NCBI GenBank assembly: GCA_023458855.1
Contig: JAEWWQ010000012.1
Location: forward strand, 1 to 6,162
Direction: 5' to 3'
DNA length: 6,162 nt
Origin: Bacillota bacterium
Lineage (GTDB): Bacteria; Bacillota; Clostridia; Lachnospirales; Lachnospiraceae
Every line of letters begins with the position of its first letter. Within the stretch, counting starts at the first letter, position 1. Shown in pieces: positions 1 to 6,162 of this stretch. The position numbers and the translations under genes are program-made. The notes beneath the pieces are model-generated. The model saw nothing but the letters and a program-made list of their open reading frames with translations. It did no database searches and was not told the DNA's origin.

Positions 1-26
1 CTATGGGACAGAGGGTATTCATGTGA
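1..26 (+). CDS. C-terminal tail of upstream gene, probably FliR (partial)
   Basis: The codons beginning at position 3 read MGQRVFM and end at TGA 24-26, which overlaps the GTG proposed as the flhB start in the arrangement GTGA. Stop/start overlaps of this sort are usual between neighbouring flagellar export genes. The gene normally found directly before flhB in Firmicutes is fliR, an export-gate membrane protein, so that is the expected identity; seven residues are too few to recognise it. The other two plus-strand frames are also open at the window edge (one stops at 37-39, the other is the flhB frame itself), so the assignment rests on the overlap and on gene order alone. Confidence 0.4.
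10..15 (+). promoter_or_regulatory. Ribosome binding site for flhB GTG start
   Basis: AGAGGG lies 7 bases before GTG 23 and is the reason for choosing that non-ATG start. It sits inside the end of the upstream reading frame, which fits coupled translation. Confidence 0.55.
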
Positions 27-1135
27 TTTTGGAATATAATTTACAGTACTTTGCAAAAGACGGTCCTGGCGGTGAGAAGACAGAACCTGCCACACAGAAA
101 AAATTAACAGATGCAAGAAAAGAAGGCAATGTTGCAAAGAGTAAAGAATTAAGCAGCGCATTGAGTCTGACTGCATTATTCCTAATTTTAAAGTTTTGGG
201 CCGGAATGCTTGGGACTGATCTGAGGGATATTTTTCAGATCATATATAATCTGATTCCAGAATTGGTAAAAAATATGGAAGGTATTATTCCCGGTCATGA
301 GATAGCAATGGTTGTTGCCAATACCATATTGCGTATTTTGCTAATTATACTGCCCGTATTTGTAATTGGCTTTCTGGTTGCTTTTATTGGAGATTATGTA
401 CAGGTAAAGTGGAGACCCACAACAAAACCCTTGCAGCCCAAATTTAATAAGCTGAGCCCCATAAAGGGAATAAAAAGAATATTTTCAGTAAAATCGCTAA
501 TAGAACTATTGAAATCAGCAATCAAGATTTTCATTATCAGTATGGTTGTTTATTCTACCCTGAAGAAACAGTGGAATTATTTATTTATTTTGTATGATAT
601 ATCACTTAATCAGGCGATTGAAATGGTGGGGAGCATAGCCATCAATCTGGGCTTGAAAATATCATATATCTATCTGGTTGTTTCGTTATTGGACTTTGCA
701 TATCAAAAATGGAAATTTAAAGAAGATATGAAGATGACGAAGCAGGAAGTAAAAGATGAATTCAAAAATGCAGAAGGCGATCCTCTGATCAAGGGTAAGA
801 TAAGGCAGAGAATGAGGGAAGCTTCCCAGCGTAGAATGATGCAGAATCTGCCGAAAGCAGATGTAGTCATTACAAATCCAACTCATTTTGCAGTGGCAAT
901 CAAGTATGAACCGGAAAAAGCGGACGCACCGATTGTAGTGGCGAAAGGTGAAGATAATCTTGCGCAGAGAATTAAGGCTGTTGCAAAAGAAAATCATATT
1001 GAAATTGTTGAAAATAAGCCATTGGCAAGAATGCTATATGCCAATGTGGAAATCGGAGAAATGGTTCCGCCTGAGTTATACCAGGCAGTTGCTGAAGTGC
1101 TTGCAATGGTATACCATATGCAGGGTAAAGTATAA
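23..1135 (+). CDS. flhB: Flagellar export switch protein FlhB
   Basis: FlhB is an inner-membrane part of the flagellar type III export gate. Its cytoplasmic domain cleaves itself between Asn and Pro of an NPTH motif, which switches export from rod/hook to filament subunits. The 370-residue product has the family N-terminus (LQYFAKDGPGGEKTE, residues 7-21, then a KKLTDARKEG block at 26-35). Four hydrophobic segments lie near 44-62, 98-124, 160-180 and 204-226. A charged linker follows, then the cytoplasmic domain with NPTH at 285-288 intact, so autocleavage is expected. Length is near the usual 350-370. The start used is GTG 23, with AGAGGG 7 bases upstream and a GTGA overlap with the preceding stop. 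The frame stays open to the window edge, so a longer N-terminus or a FliR-FlhB fusion, as reported in some clostridia, cannot be excluded. FlhA follows after 34 bases. Confidence 0.96.
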   Translation: MILEYNLQYFAKDGPGGEKTEPATQKKLTDARKEGNVAKSKELSSALSLTALFLILKFWAGMLGTDLRDIFQIIYNLIPELVKNMEGIIPGHEIAMVVANTILRILLIILPVFVIGFLVAFIGDYVQVKWRPTTKPLQPKFNKLSPIKGIKRIFSVKSLIELLKSAIKIFIISMVVYSTLKKQWNYLFILYDISLNQAIEMVGSIAINLGLKISYIYLVVSLLDFAYQKWKFKEDMKMTKQEVKDEFKNAEGDPLIKGKIRQRMREASQRRMMQNLPKADVVITNPTHFAVAIKYEPEKADAPIVVAKGEDNLAQRIKAVAKENHIEIVENKPLARMLYANVEIGEMVPPELYQAVAEVLAMVYHMQGKV

Positions 1136-1154
1136 AAAATTATGATATAAGTAC

Positions 1155-1160
1155 AGGAGG
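1155..1160 (+). promoter_or_regulatory. Strong ribosome binding site for flhA
   Basis: A perfect AGGAGG with a 9-base spacer to ATG 1170, the best Shine-Dalgarno in the window. It lies in the longest untranslated gap here (1136-1169), an AT-rich stretch where I see neither a terminator hairpin nor a properly spaced -35/-10 pair. Confidence 0.85.
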
Positions 1161-1169
1161 AGAAGGCAG

Positions 1170-3203
1170 ATGAAAAGGGCAGATTTTGGTGTGGCAATTT
1201 ATGTGTTATCAGCTTTTATCATGCTTATTGTACCAATTCCTTCATGGTTTCTGGATATTTTATTAGCATTTAACATTTCTATGGCATTTACAATTCTGTT
1301 CGGAGCAATGTTTTCAAAGGAAGTTCTTGATTTGTCTTACTATCCAACGATTCTTTTGTTTACAACCATTTTTAGAATTGCACTGAATATTTCTTCTACC
1401 AGACTAATTCTTACAACAGGTGATCCGGGTAATGTCGTAAAAGTATTCGGGCAGTACGTAGGCGGCGGAGATCTGGTAATTGGTATTATTGTATTTATAA
1501 TCCTGATTATTGTTCAGTTTATGGTAATCAATAAAGGTTCGGAAAGAGTTGCTGAAGTAACGGCCAGATTTACCCTGGATGCTATGCCTGGTAAGCAGAT
1601 GGCGATCGATGCAGATTTAAATACAGGTGCAATTACAGATGCGGAGGCAAAGAGACGGCGCGATAAGATACAGGAAGAATCCACTTTCTTTGGGTCCATG
1701 GATGGTGCGGTAAAGTATGTAAAAGGAGATGCGACAGCAGGACTTCTGATTACTGCCGTTAATATTATTGGCGGTATCGCAATGGGAATGACCAGAGGTG
1801 GGTTAACAATTGGAGATGCTGTCAATAAATATACAATATTGACAATCGGAGATGGTCTGGTGAGTCAGATACCATCGCTTCTGATATCGTTGTCGACCGG
1901 TATTCTGGTTACGAAGGGATCAAAAGATGCCGATTTTGGTACGGTTCTCGTAAGTCAGTTATTTGGGGTACCTAAAGTGCTTTATTTTGTTGGTATTACA
2001 ATTATTGGTCTGGGTATTGTAACACCTCTTAACACAGTAATATTTTTAGCTTTGGGACTGATATTTATTATTACGGGAAGAATGATTTCCGGTACCATAG
2101 AGGTTGCCAGAATAGAAAATGAGACAGATGCGGATGAAATCGCAGCAGAAGAAATCAGGCAGCCTGAAAATGTCACCTCTCTTTTACAAGTTGATCCAAT
2201 TGAGCTTGAATTTGGCTATGGAATTATTCCATTGGCAGATGTTAATCAGGGAGGAGATTTACTGGACCGAGTGGTTATGATAAGACGTCAGGTAGCCCTG
2301 GAGCTTGGCACCGTGGTTCCGATTATCCGTTTGCGCGATAATATTCAGTTGAATCCAAATCAGTATATTATTAAGATAAAAGGAATTCAGATCAGTGAAG
2401 GAGAGATTCTCTTTGATCACTATATGGCCATGAATCCGGGATTTGTAGAGGAAGAAATTACGGGTATTCCTACATTTGAACCATCTTTTCATTTACCGGC
2501 TATCTGGATTACCGAAGGCCAGCGGGAGCGTGCCGAAAGTATGGGATATACAGTTGTTGATCCGCCGTCTATTATTGCTACGCATTTAACTGAGATCATA
2601 CGGCAGTACATAGCAGAGCTGCTGACAAGGCAGGATGTGCAGAATCTTGTTAATAATCTGAAAGAAAGCAATCCTTCCCTGGTGGAGGAACTGGTGCCAA
2701 AGACGTTGGGTCTTGGGGAGATTCAGAAGGTTCTGCAGAATTTATTAAGAGAAGGTATCTCTATCAGAGATTTGCTTACCATATTTGAAACTCTGGCCGA
2801 TTATGCTTCTACCACAAGGGATACCGATATTTTGACGGAGTATGTAAGACAAAGTCTGAAACGTGCAATATCAAGTAAATATTTTCCTGCCAATGAGACA
2901 ACAAGTGTTGTTACCATAGATCCTAAGCTGGAACAGGAAATTATGGGAAGCGTAAAACAAACGGAGCAGGGTGCTTATTTAACGCTGGACCCGGAGAAAA
3001 CAAAGGCAATTATGGCTTCCGTAGAAAAGGAAACAAAAAAATTAGAGAATTTAGGAAAAAATCCAATTGTGATTACTTCGCCAATTGTGCGAATGTACTT
3101 TAAACGCTTGACTGGAGATTATTTTAAAGACTTAATTGTAGTATCTTACAATGAGATAGAGTCAAATATTGAATTACAATCTGTTGGGATGGTGACAACA
3201 TAA
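1170..3203 (+). CDS. flhA: Flagellar export gate protein FlhA
   Basis: FlhA forms the nonameric ring of the flagellar type III export gate; its membrane part takes part in proton-driven export and its cytoplasmic domain docks chaperone-substrate complexes. The 677-residue product has the usual length. About eight hydrophobic segments fill residues 7-305. Between the fourth and fifth lies the FHIPEP-family signature (about 126-143, containing ARFTLDAMPGKQ). R126, R133 and D137 have the same spacing as Salmonella R147, R154 and D158, and the same offset of 21 places D187 (in KGDA) at Salmonella D208, the residue implicated in proton use; all four are present. A linker (about 312-335, acidic) leads to the cytoplasmic domain (about 336-677), with the conserved GIPTFEP/LPAIWI stretch at 432-447. 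The start is fixed by a strong AGGAGG. The TAA stop shares its last A with the flhF ATG. Confidence 0.98.
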   Translation: MKRADFGVAIYVLSAFIMLIVPIPSWFLDILLAFNISMAFTILFGAMFSKEVLDLSYYPTILLFTTIFRIALNISSTRLILTTGDPGNVVKVFGQYVGGGDLVIGIIVFIILIIVQFMVINKGSERVAEVTARFTLDAMPGKQMAIDADLNTGAITDAEAKRRRDKIQEESTFFGSMDGAVKYVKGDATAGLLITAVNIIGGIAMGMTRGGLTIGDAVNKYTILTIGDGLVSQIPSLLISLSTGILVTKGSKDADFGTVLVSQLFGVPKVLYFVGITIIGLGIVTPLNTVIFLALGLIFIITGRMISGTIEVARIENETDADEIAAEEIRQPENVTSLLQVDPIELEFGYGIIPLADVNQGGDLLDRVVMIRRQVALELGTVVPIIRLRDNIQLNPNQYIIKIKGIQISEGEILFDHYMAMNPGFVEEEITGIPTFEPSFHLPAIWITEGQRERAESMGYTVVDPPSIIATHLTEIIRQYIAELLTRQDVQNLVNNLKESNPSLVEELVPKTLGLGEIQKVLQNLLREGISIRDLLTIFETLADYASTTRDTDILTEYVRQSLKRAISSKYFPANETTSVVTIDPKLEQEIMGSVKQTEQGAYLTLDPEKTKAIMASVEKETKKLENLGKNPIVITSPIVRMYFKRLTGDYFKDLIVVSYNEIESNIELQSVGMVTT

Positions 3204-4468
3204 TGATAATTAAGAAGTTTCAGGGGAAAACAGAAGAGGAAGCAATAGAGACGGCAAAAAAAGAATTGGGACAGAATGTGGTCGTCATGAATGTGAAGAA
3301 GCTAAAGAAAAAAGGGATATTTCGTTTCTTGAAGCCGCAATTAGTAGAAGTAACAGTTGCTTTAGAGGAAGAGAACAATGCGCCTTCTTTTCAGGCAATA
3401 GCGGGTGATGCACTTGTCACAAAAAGTCCTTTTGCATCCATTACAAAGGAAATTTTAAAAAATGATACAATAAAGAACGGACCGGTCTTGAGCGGGCAGT
3501 CAAAACAAGAAGATAGTAAGAAGAACGAAATTTTCGAAGAGGAAAGTTCAGGCAGTATGCTGGAAGAGAAACTGGATAGTATTCAGTTACTGATTGAGCA
3601 GCAGTTGCATAAGCCCAATGAAAGCGCAATGAAAGAATCAGGTGTGGATTCCGCTGAGGAAGAGCCTGATGAGATGGTTGTATTTATGCAGCTTTTGTAT
3701 AATACGATGCTCAGTAATGAAGTGAGTGAGAAATACGCAAATCAGATTATTGATGAAGCCGAGAAGAACAGTAAAGCTAATATGCCGATTGACTATGTTC
3801 TGTCCAATATTTATCAGAAGATGATCTTAAAGTTCGGAAAACCGGAAGAAATCCTGCCGGCAAAAGAAGGACCCAAAATTATATTTTTTGTAGGACCTAC
3901 AGGAGTTGGGAAGACAACGACAATTGCTAAAATTGCTTCTAAGTTCAGCGTGGAAGAAAAGAAGAAGATAGTATTGTTAACTGCCGATACTTACCGTATT
4001 GCAGCGGCTGAACAGCTAAGAACATATGCAAATATTCTGGATGTCCCGTTCCGGGTAATATATTCTACAGAGGATGCACAGGCAGCATTTAGGGATTTTC
4101 AGGCATATGACTATATTTTTGTAGATACTGCAGGTCATTCTTGCAGTAATATCACATTAAAAGAAAATGTGAATGAATTGATTCATTGTGTAGATGAACA
4201 GCTTGAAAAAGAAGTTTTTCTTGTACTTAGTGCGGCAACGAAATATTGTGATTTAACCAATATTGCAGATGCTTATACAGCAATGACGAATTATAAGCTG
4301 ATATTTACAAAATTAGATGAAACAATGAAATTAGGGAATTTATTGAATCTGAAATTATACACAGGAGCATCTTTATCTTATGTTACATGCGGACAGAATG
4401 TGCCGGATGATATTGCAACCTTCAATCCACAGAACACGGTAAGGCTATTGTTAAGTGGAGAGCGTTAA
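3203..4468 (+). CDS. flhF: Flagellar SRP-type GTPase FlhF
   Basis: FlhF is the third SRP-family GTPase, beside Ffh and FtsY; as a GTP-bound dimer at the membrane it helps set flagellar position and early assembly. The 421 residues divide into an N-terminal basic domain (1-55, rich in Lys around 32-44), a variable acidic linker (about 56-155), a helical N domain (about 156-220) and the G domain (about 224-421). GTPase motifs visible are the P-loop GPTGVGKTT (231-239), DTYR (262-265), DTAG (308-311), TKLDE (369-373) and the closing GQNVPDD (397-403). The odd point is H312 after DTAG, where SRP GTPases usually have Arg. The ATG overlaps the flhA stop by one base (TAATG) with only a weak GGGATGG-like site upstream, so translation probably depends on ribosomes finishing flhA. 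Its activator FlhG is encoded next. Confidence 0.96.
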   Translation: MIIKKFQGKTEEEAIETAKKELGQNVVVMNVKKLKKKGIFRFLKPQLVEVTVALEEENNAPSFQAIAGDALVTKSPFASITKEILKNDTIKNGPVLSGQSKQEDSKKNEIFEEESSGSMLEEKLDSIQLLIEQQLHKPNESAMKESGVDSAEEEPDEMVVFMQLLYNTMLSNEVSEKYANQIIDEAEKNSKANMPIDYVLSNIYQKMILKFGKPEEILPAKEGPKIIFFVGPTGVGKTTTIAKIASKFSVEEKKKIVLLTADTYRIAAAEQLRTYANILDVPFRVIYSTEDAQAAFRDFQAYDYIFVDTAGHSCSNITLKENVNELIHCVDEQLEKEVFLVLSAATKYCDLTNIADAYTAMTNYKLIFTKLDETMKLGNLLNLKLYTGASLSYVTCGQNVPDDIATFNPQNTVRLLLSGER

Positions 4469-4477
4469 TTCATGATT

Positions 4478-4481
4478 GGAG
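4478..4481 (+). promoter_or_regulatory. Ribosome binding site that decides the flhG start
   Basis: GGAG with a 9-base spacer to ATG 4491. The two earlier in-frame candidates are less likely: TTG 4476 overlaps this site and the GGAG at 4457-4460 lies 15 bases before it, while ATG 4482 directly abuts the site. Confidence 0.65.
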
Positions 4482-4490
4482 ATGAAAAGG

Positions 4491-5375
4491 ATGGATCAGG
4501 CAGCACAGTTAAGAAATATAATTAAAATGAACAGCCAGCCGCAAAGACCTTTGGCAAGAGTGATTACTGTTACAAGCGGAAAGGGCGGCGTTGGAAAGTC
4601 TAATACTGCAATTAATCTTGCAGTACAGATTCGTAAAATGGGACAAAGAGTCATTATTCTGGATGCCGATTTTGGATTGGCTAATATCGAAATTATGTTC
4701 GGAACCGTACCAAAACATAATCTATGTGATCTTATTTATCAGGGAAAAAACATTAAGGAAATCATAACATGGGGGCCTGCAGAAGTCGGATTTATATCGG
4801 GTGGCTCCGGGATTGCGGGACTCTCGAACCTGAACAGGGATTATTTAACATATATTATTCAAAATCTTGCAGAATTGGATGCAATTGCCGATGTAATTAT
4901 TATAGATACAGGCGCAGGTATTTCTGATGCAGTACTGGAATTTCTGGTCGCCAGCGGAGAGATATTGTTGGTAACAACTCCGGAACCGACCTCCATCACC
5001 GATTCCTACTCACTGTTAAAGGCACTGAACAGGCATCCGAGGTTCCAGGAAGAAGCATCACAGGTAAAGGTGATTGCTAACCGGGTGGAAACAGAAGAGG
5101 AAGGAAAATCATTGTTCAATAAGTTAAATGCTGTTGTGAACAGGTATCTGAAGTTACCAATATCTTATCTTGGTTCGATACCTCAGGACACACAACTTGC
5201 AAAGGCGGTTATGCAGCAGATGCCAGTCTCAGTCCAGAATCCGGGTGCAAAATCAACAAAAGCTTTTGAAAACATTGCAGCTACCTTATGCAATAAGGAA
5301 TTGAACCAAACATTGCAAAAAAGAGGGATGGCTGCTTTTTTCTCACATATCGTAGCAGGAAAACAGAAAGGATAA
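4491..5375 (+). CDS. flhG: Flagellar number regulator FlhG (MinD-like ATPase)
   Basis: FlhG (YlxH in Bacillus) is a MinD/ParA-family ATPase that limits flagellar number and stimulates FlhF GTP hydrolysis. With the start at ATG 4491 the protein has 294 residues and opens directly with DQAAQLR (2-8), an exact match to the DQAxxLR activator motif. The ATPase core shows the deviant Walker A SGKGGVGKSN (29-38, signature Lys 31), the DADFG switch (58-62), and Walker B with D139 in DTGAG. The C-terminus, around residues 278-289 (RGMAAFFSHIVA), looks like the amphipathic membrane-targeting helix of MinD-type proteins; its flanking Lys residues support that, though this is inference. In-frame TTG 4476 and ATG 4482 would add five or three residues but have poorer ribosome sites. 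A housekeeping MinD is unlikely given the motif and the flhF neighbour. Confidence 0.95.
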   Translation: MDQAAQLRNIIKMNSQPQRPLARVITVTSGKGGVGKSNTAINLAVQIRKMGQRVIILDADFGLANIEIMFGTVPKHNLCDLIYQGKNIKEIITWGPAEVGFISGGSGIAGLSNLNRDYLTYIIQNLAELDAIADVIIIDTGAGISDAVLEFLVASGEILLVTTPEPTSITDSYSLLKALNRHPRFQEEASQVKVIANRVETEEEGKSLFNKLNAVVNRYLKLPISYLGSIPQDTQLAKAVMQQMPVSVQNPGAKSTKAFENIAATLCNKELNQTLQKRGMAAFFSHIVAGKQKG

Positions 5376-5378
5376 GGA
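5367..5378 (+). promoter_or_regulatory. Ribosome binding region of the PilZ gene
   Basis: Two overlapping purine-rich sites cover the flhG stop. AAAGGA (5367-5372) is 9 bases before TTG 5382, and AAGGA (5374-5378) is 9 bases before ATG 5388. Spacing therefore does not separate the two starts; ATG is preferred only because it is the stronger initiation codon. Confidence 0.45.
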
Positions 5379-5387
5379 AACTTGGAG

Positions 5388-6110
5388 ATGTTATCAAAGT
5401 ATATTTTGCCGGGAGAAAGAATTGAACTACAGTTGGTAGCGAGAGGAAATCGAAGTAATTATGAAATAAACAAAAAAGTATATTTCAGCAAAGTGTTTGA
5501 TATCTTGTCAGAGGATAGGCTGGAGATTACGATGCCGATGGAAAAAACCAAATTGATATTACTTCCGGTGGAGGAAGAATATGATATGTATTTTTATGCA
5601 AAATCCGGACTATTCCAATGTTTTGCAAGGATTATTGACCGTTATAAGAGTAATAATGTATATATATTAGTGCTGGAACTTACGAGCAATCTTCGTAAAT
5701 TCCAGCGCAGAGAATATTATAGATTTAGCTGTGCATTAGAAATGGATACACGGACCCTTCAGGAAGAAGAAATGGAAGCAGTTGAAAAAGAGAGAGATTT
5801 TTTGGTGCCGGGTTTACCATTAAAGAGAAGTGTAATCGTTGATATCAGTGGTGGCGGAATTCGTTTTGTTGCAGATTGTCTGTATGAAGTTGGCAGCCTT
5901 GTATATTGTAAATACCAGCTGATTGTTAATGGAAATACAAAAGAGTATAATCTTGTAGGAAAAATATTGAATAATAAAGAATTGGAGAACAGACCGGGAG
6001 ATTATGAACATCGTCTGCAATATGTAAACATAACAGAAGCGGAAAGAGAAGAAATTATCAGATATATTTTTGAGGAAGAGAGAAAACACAGACAAAGAGA
6101 AAAGGAATGA
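5388..6110 (+). CDS. PilZ-domain c-di-GMP receptor, YcgR/MotI-like
   Basis: The two-part architecture fits flagellar-brake proteins such as YcgR and B. subtilis MotI (YpfA/DgrA), which bind cyclic di-GMP and slow or stop flagellar rotation. From ATG 5388 the product has 240 residues. An N-terminal YcgR-N-like beta domain (about 1-95, opening with KYILPGERIEL) is followed by a PilZ domain with both ligand motifs intact: RxxxR as REYYR at 108-112 and DxSxxG as DISGGG at 152-157. The 39-residue step between the two motifs includes a charged, Glu-rich segment (about 124-137), which looks like an enlarged loop. The tail is highly charged. No signal peptide or membrane segment is seen, so it should be cytoplasmic. 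It lies 12 bases after flhG and 5 before cheB. An in-frame TTG at 5382 would add two residues. Whether it acts on the stator, the rotor or export cannot be read from sequence. Confidence 0.9.
   Translation: MLSKYILPGERIELQLVARGNRSNYEINKKVYFSKVFDILSEDRLEITMPMEKTKLILLPVEEEYDMYFYAKSGLFQCFARIIDRYKSNNVYILVLELTSNLRKFQRREYYRFSCALEMDTRTLQEEEMEAVEKERDFLVPGLPLKRSVIVDISGGGIRFVADCLYEVGSLVYCKYQLIVNGNTKEYNLVGKILNNKELENRPGDYEHRLQYVNITEAEREEIIRYIFEEERKHRQREKE
6101..6106 (+). promoter_or_regulatory. Ribosome binding site for cheB
   Basis: AAAGGA with a 9-base spacer to ATG 6116, lying inside the last codons of the PilZ gene. Confidence 0.6.
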
Positions 6111-6115
6111 TCAAT

Positions 6116-6162
6116 ATGAAAAAAATATTGGTAGTTGATGACTCTGCACTCATGAGAAGAAT
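6116..6162 (+). CDS. cheB: Start of a response regulator, probably CheB (partial)
   Basis: Fifteen complete codons read MKKILVVDDSALMRR before the window ends. This is the first beta strand and acidic pocket (D8, D9) of a response-regulator receiver domain. The DDSALMRR wording and the position after flhG and a PilZ gene, where clostridial operons usually continue with cheB-cheA-cheW, favour CheB, the chemoreceptor methylesterase with an N-terminal receiver domain. CheY proteins of this group more often read DDAxFMR, but a CheY or another receiver-domain protein remains possible because the phosphorylated Asp and any methylesterase domain lie outside the window. Confidence 0.7.
   Translation, partial: MKKILVVDDSALMRR

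Noticed and set aside
686..997. Antisense open frames within flhB, flhA, flhF, flhG and the PilZ gene, and a plus-strand frame at 948-1145
   Set aside because: They overlap strongly conserved genes in other frames and show no recognisable domains or convincing independent start signals; they are shadows of the real genes.
1106..1117. Perfect 12-base palindrome ATGGTATACCAT near the end of flhB
   Set aside because: It lies inside the coding codons for the FlhB C-terminus (MVYH). A perfect 12-base palindrome is expected about once or twice by chance in a window this size, and there is no second copy to suggest an operator.
1131..1150. AT-rich TATAAA / TATGAT-like boxes in the flhB-flhA gap, as a possible internal promoter
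   Set aside because: No -35 element sits at 16-18 bases from either box (the nearest TTGCAA, at 1101, is too far), and such boxes are common in AT-rich DNA.
2795..2802. GCCGATTA, resembling the -10 of flagellar sigma-28 promoters, inside flhA; similar GCCGATTT at about 1929 and 4667
   Set aside because: None has a TAAA-type -35 at the required 15-base spacing, and all are explained by codons of conserved residues such as DADFG.
3256..3262. Run of seven A near the flhF start as a possible frameshift site
   Set aside because: The conserved FlhF N-terminal domain reads through it in one frame, and I see no alternative frame that would give a meaningful product.
1..6162. Terminators, tRNA/rRNA genes, riboswitches, CRISPR arrays, insertion sequences or phage genes
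   Set aside because: All intergenic gaps are 34 bases or shorter and hold no hairpin followed by a T run; no repeat array or mobile-element gene was seen on either strand.

Overview
The window is a tightly packed, entirely plus-strand piece of a flagellar/chemotaxis operon from a low-GC Gram-positive bacterium. Protein character (a clostridial-type FlhB N-terminus with LQYFAKDGPGGEKTE, and an FlhG with an intact DQAxxLR motif) and the gene order flhB-flhA-flhF-flhG-PilZ gene-cheB suggest Clostridia, most likely a motile Lachnospiraceae relative (Roseburia/Agathobacter/Butyrivibrio-like). That placement is inferred from gene order and motif style, not from a database comparison.

Layout: positions 1-26 probably hold the last codons of the upstream gene (fliR expected), whose TGA overlaps a GTG start for flhB (23-1135). 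After 34 untranslated bases with a strong AGGAGG comes flhA (1170-3203). Its last stop base is the first base of the flhF start (3203-4468). A 22-base gap carrying a GGAG leads to flhG (best start ATG 4491, to 5375). A PilZ-domain gene follows (best start ATG 5388, to 6110). Five bases later a response-regulator gene, most likely cheB, begins and runs off the end (6116 onward). No gap exceeds 34 bases. I see no terminator, no convincing internal promoter, no RNA gene, repeat array or mobile element, so the block is probably transcribed from a promoter outside the window.

How the genes work together: FlhA and FlhB are the two large cytoplasm-facing membrane proteins of the flagellar type III export gate. 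FlhA binds chaperone-substrate complexes and takes part in proton-driven export; FlhB switches substrate class from rod/hook to filament after self-cleavage at NPTH. FlhF (SRP-type GTPase) and FlhG (MinD-type ATPase) set where and how many flagella are built, FlhG activating FlhF through its N-terminal DQAxxLR segment. The PilZ protein, with both c-di-GMP-binding motifs intact, probably adjusts motility to the second messenger. CheB starts the chemotaxis part of the operon.

This is mostly conserved flagellar core and I do not see a new system. The points most worth a second look are a His in place of the usual Arg in the FlhF G3 motif (DTAGH), the position of a c-di-GMP receptor inside the flagellar/chemotaxis operon, and ambiguous translation starts for flhB, flhG and the PilZ gene.
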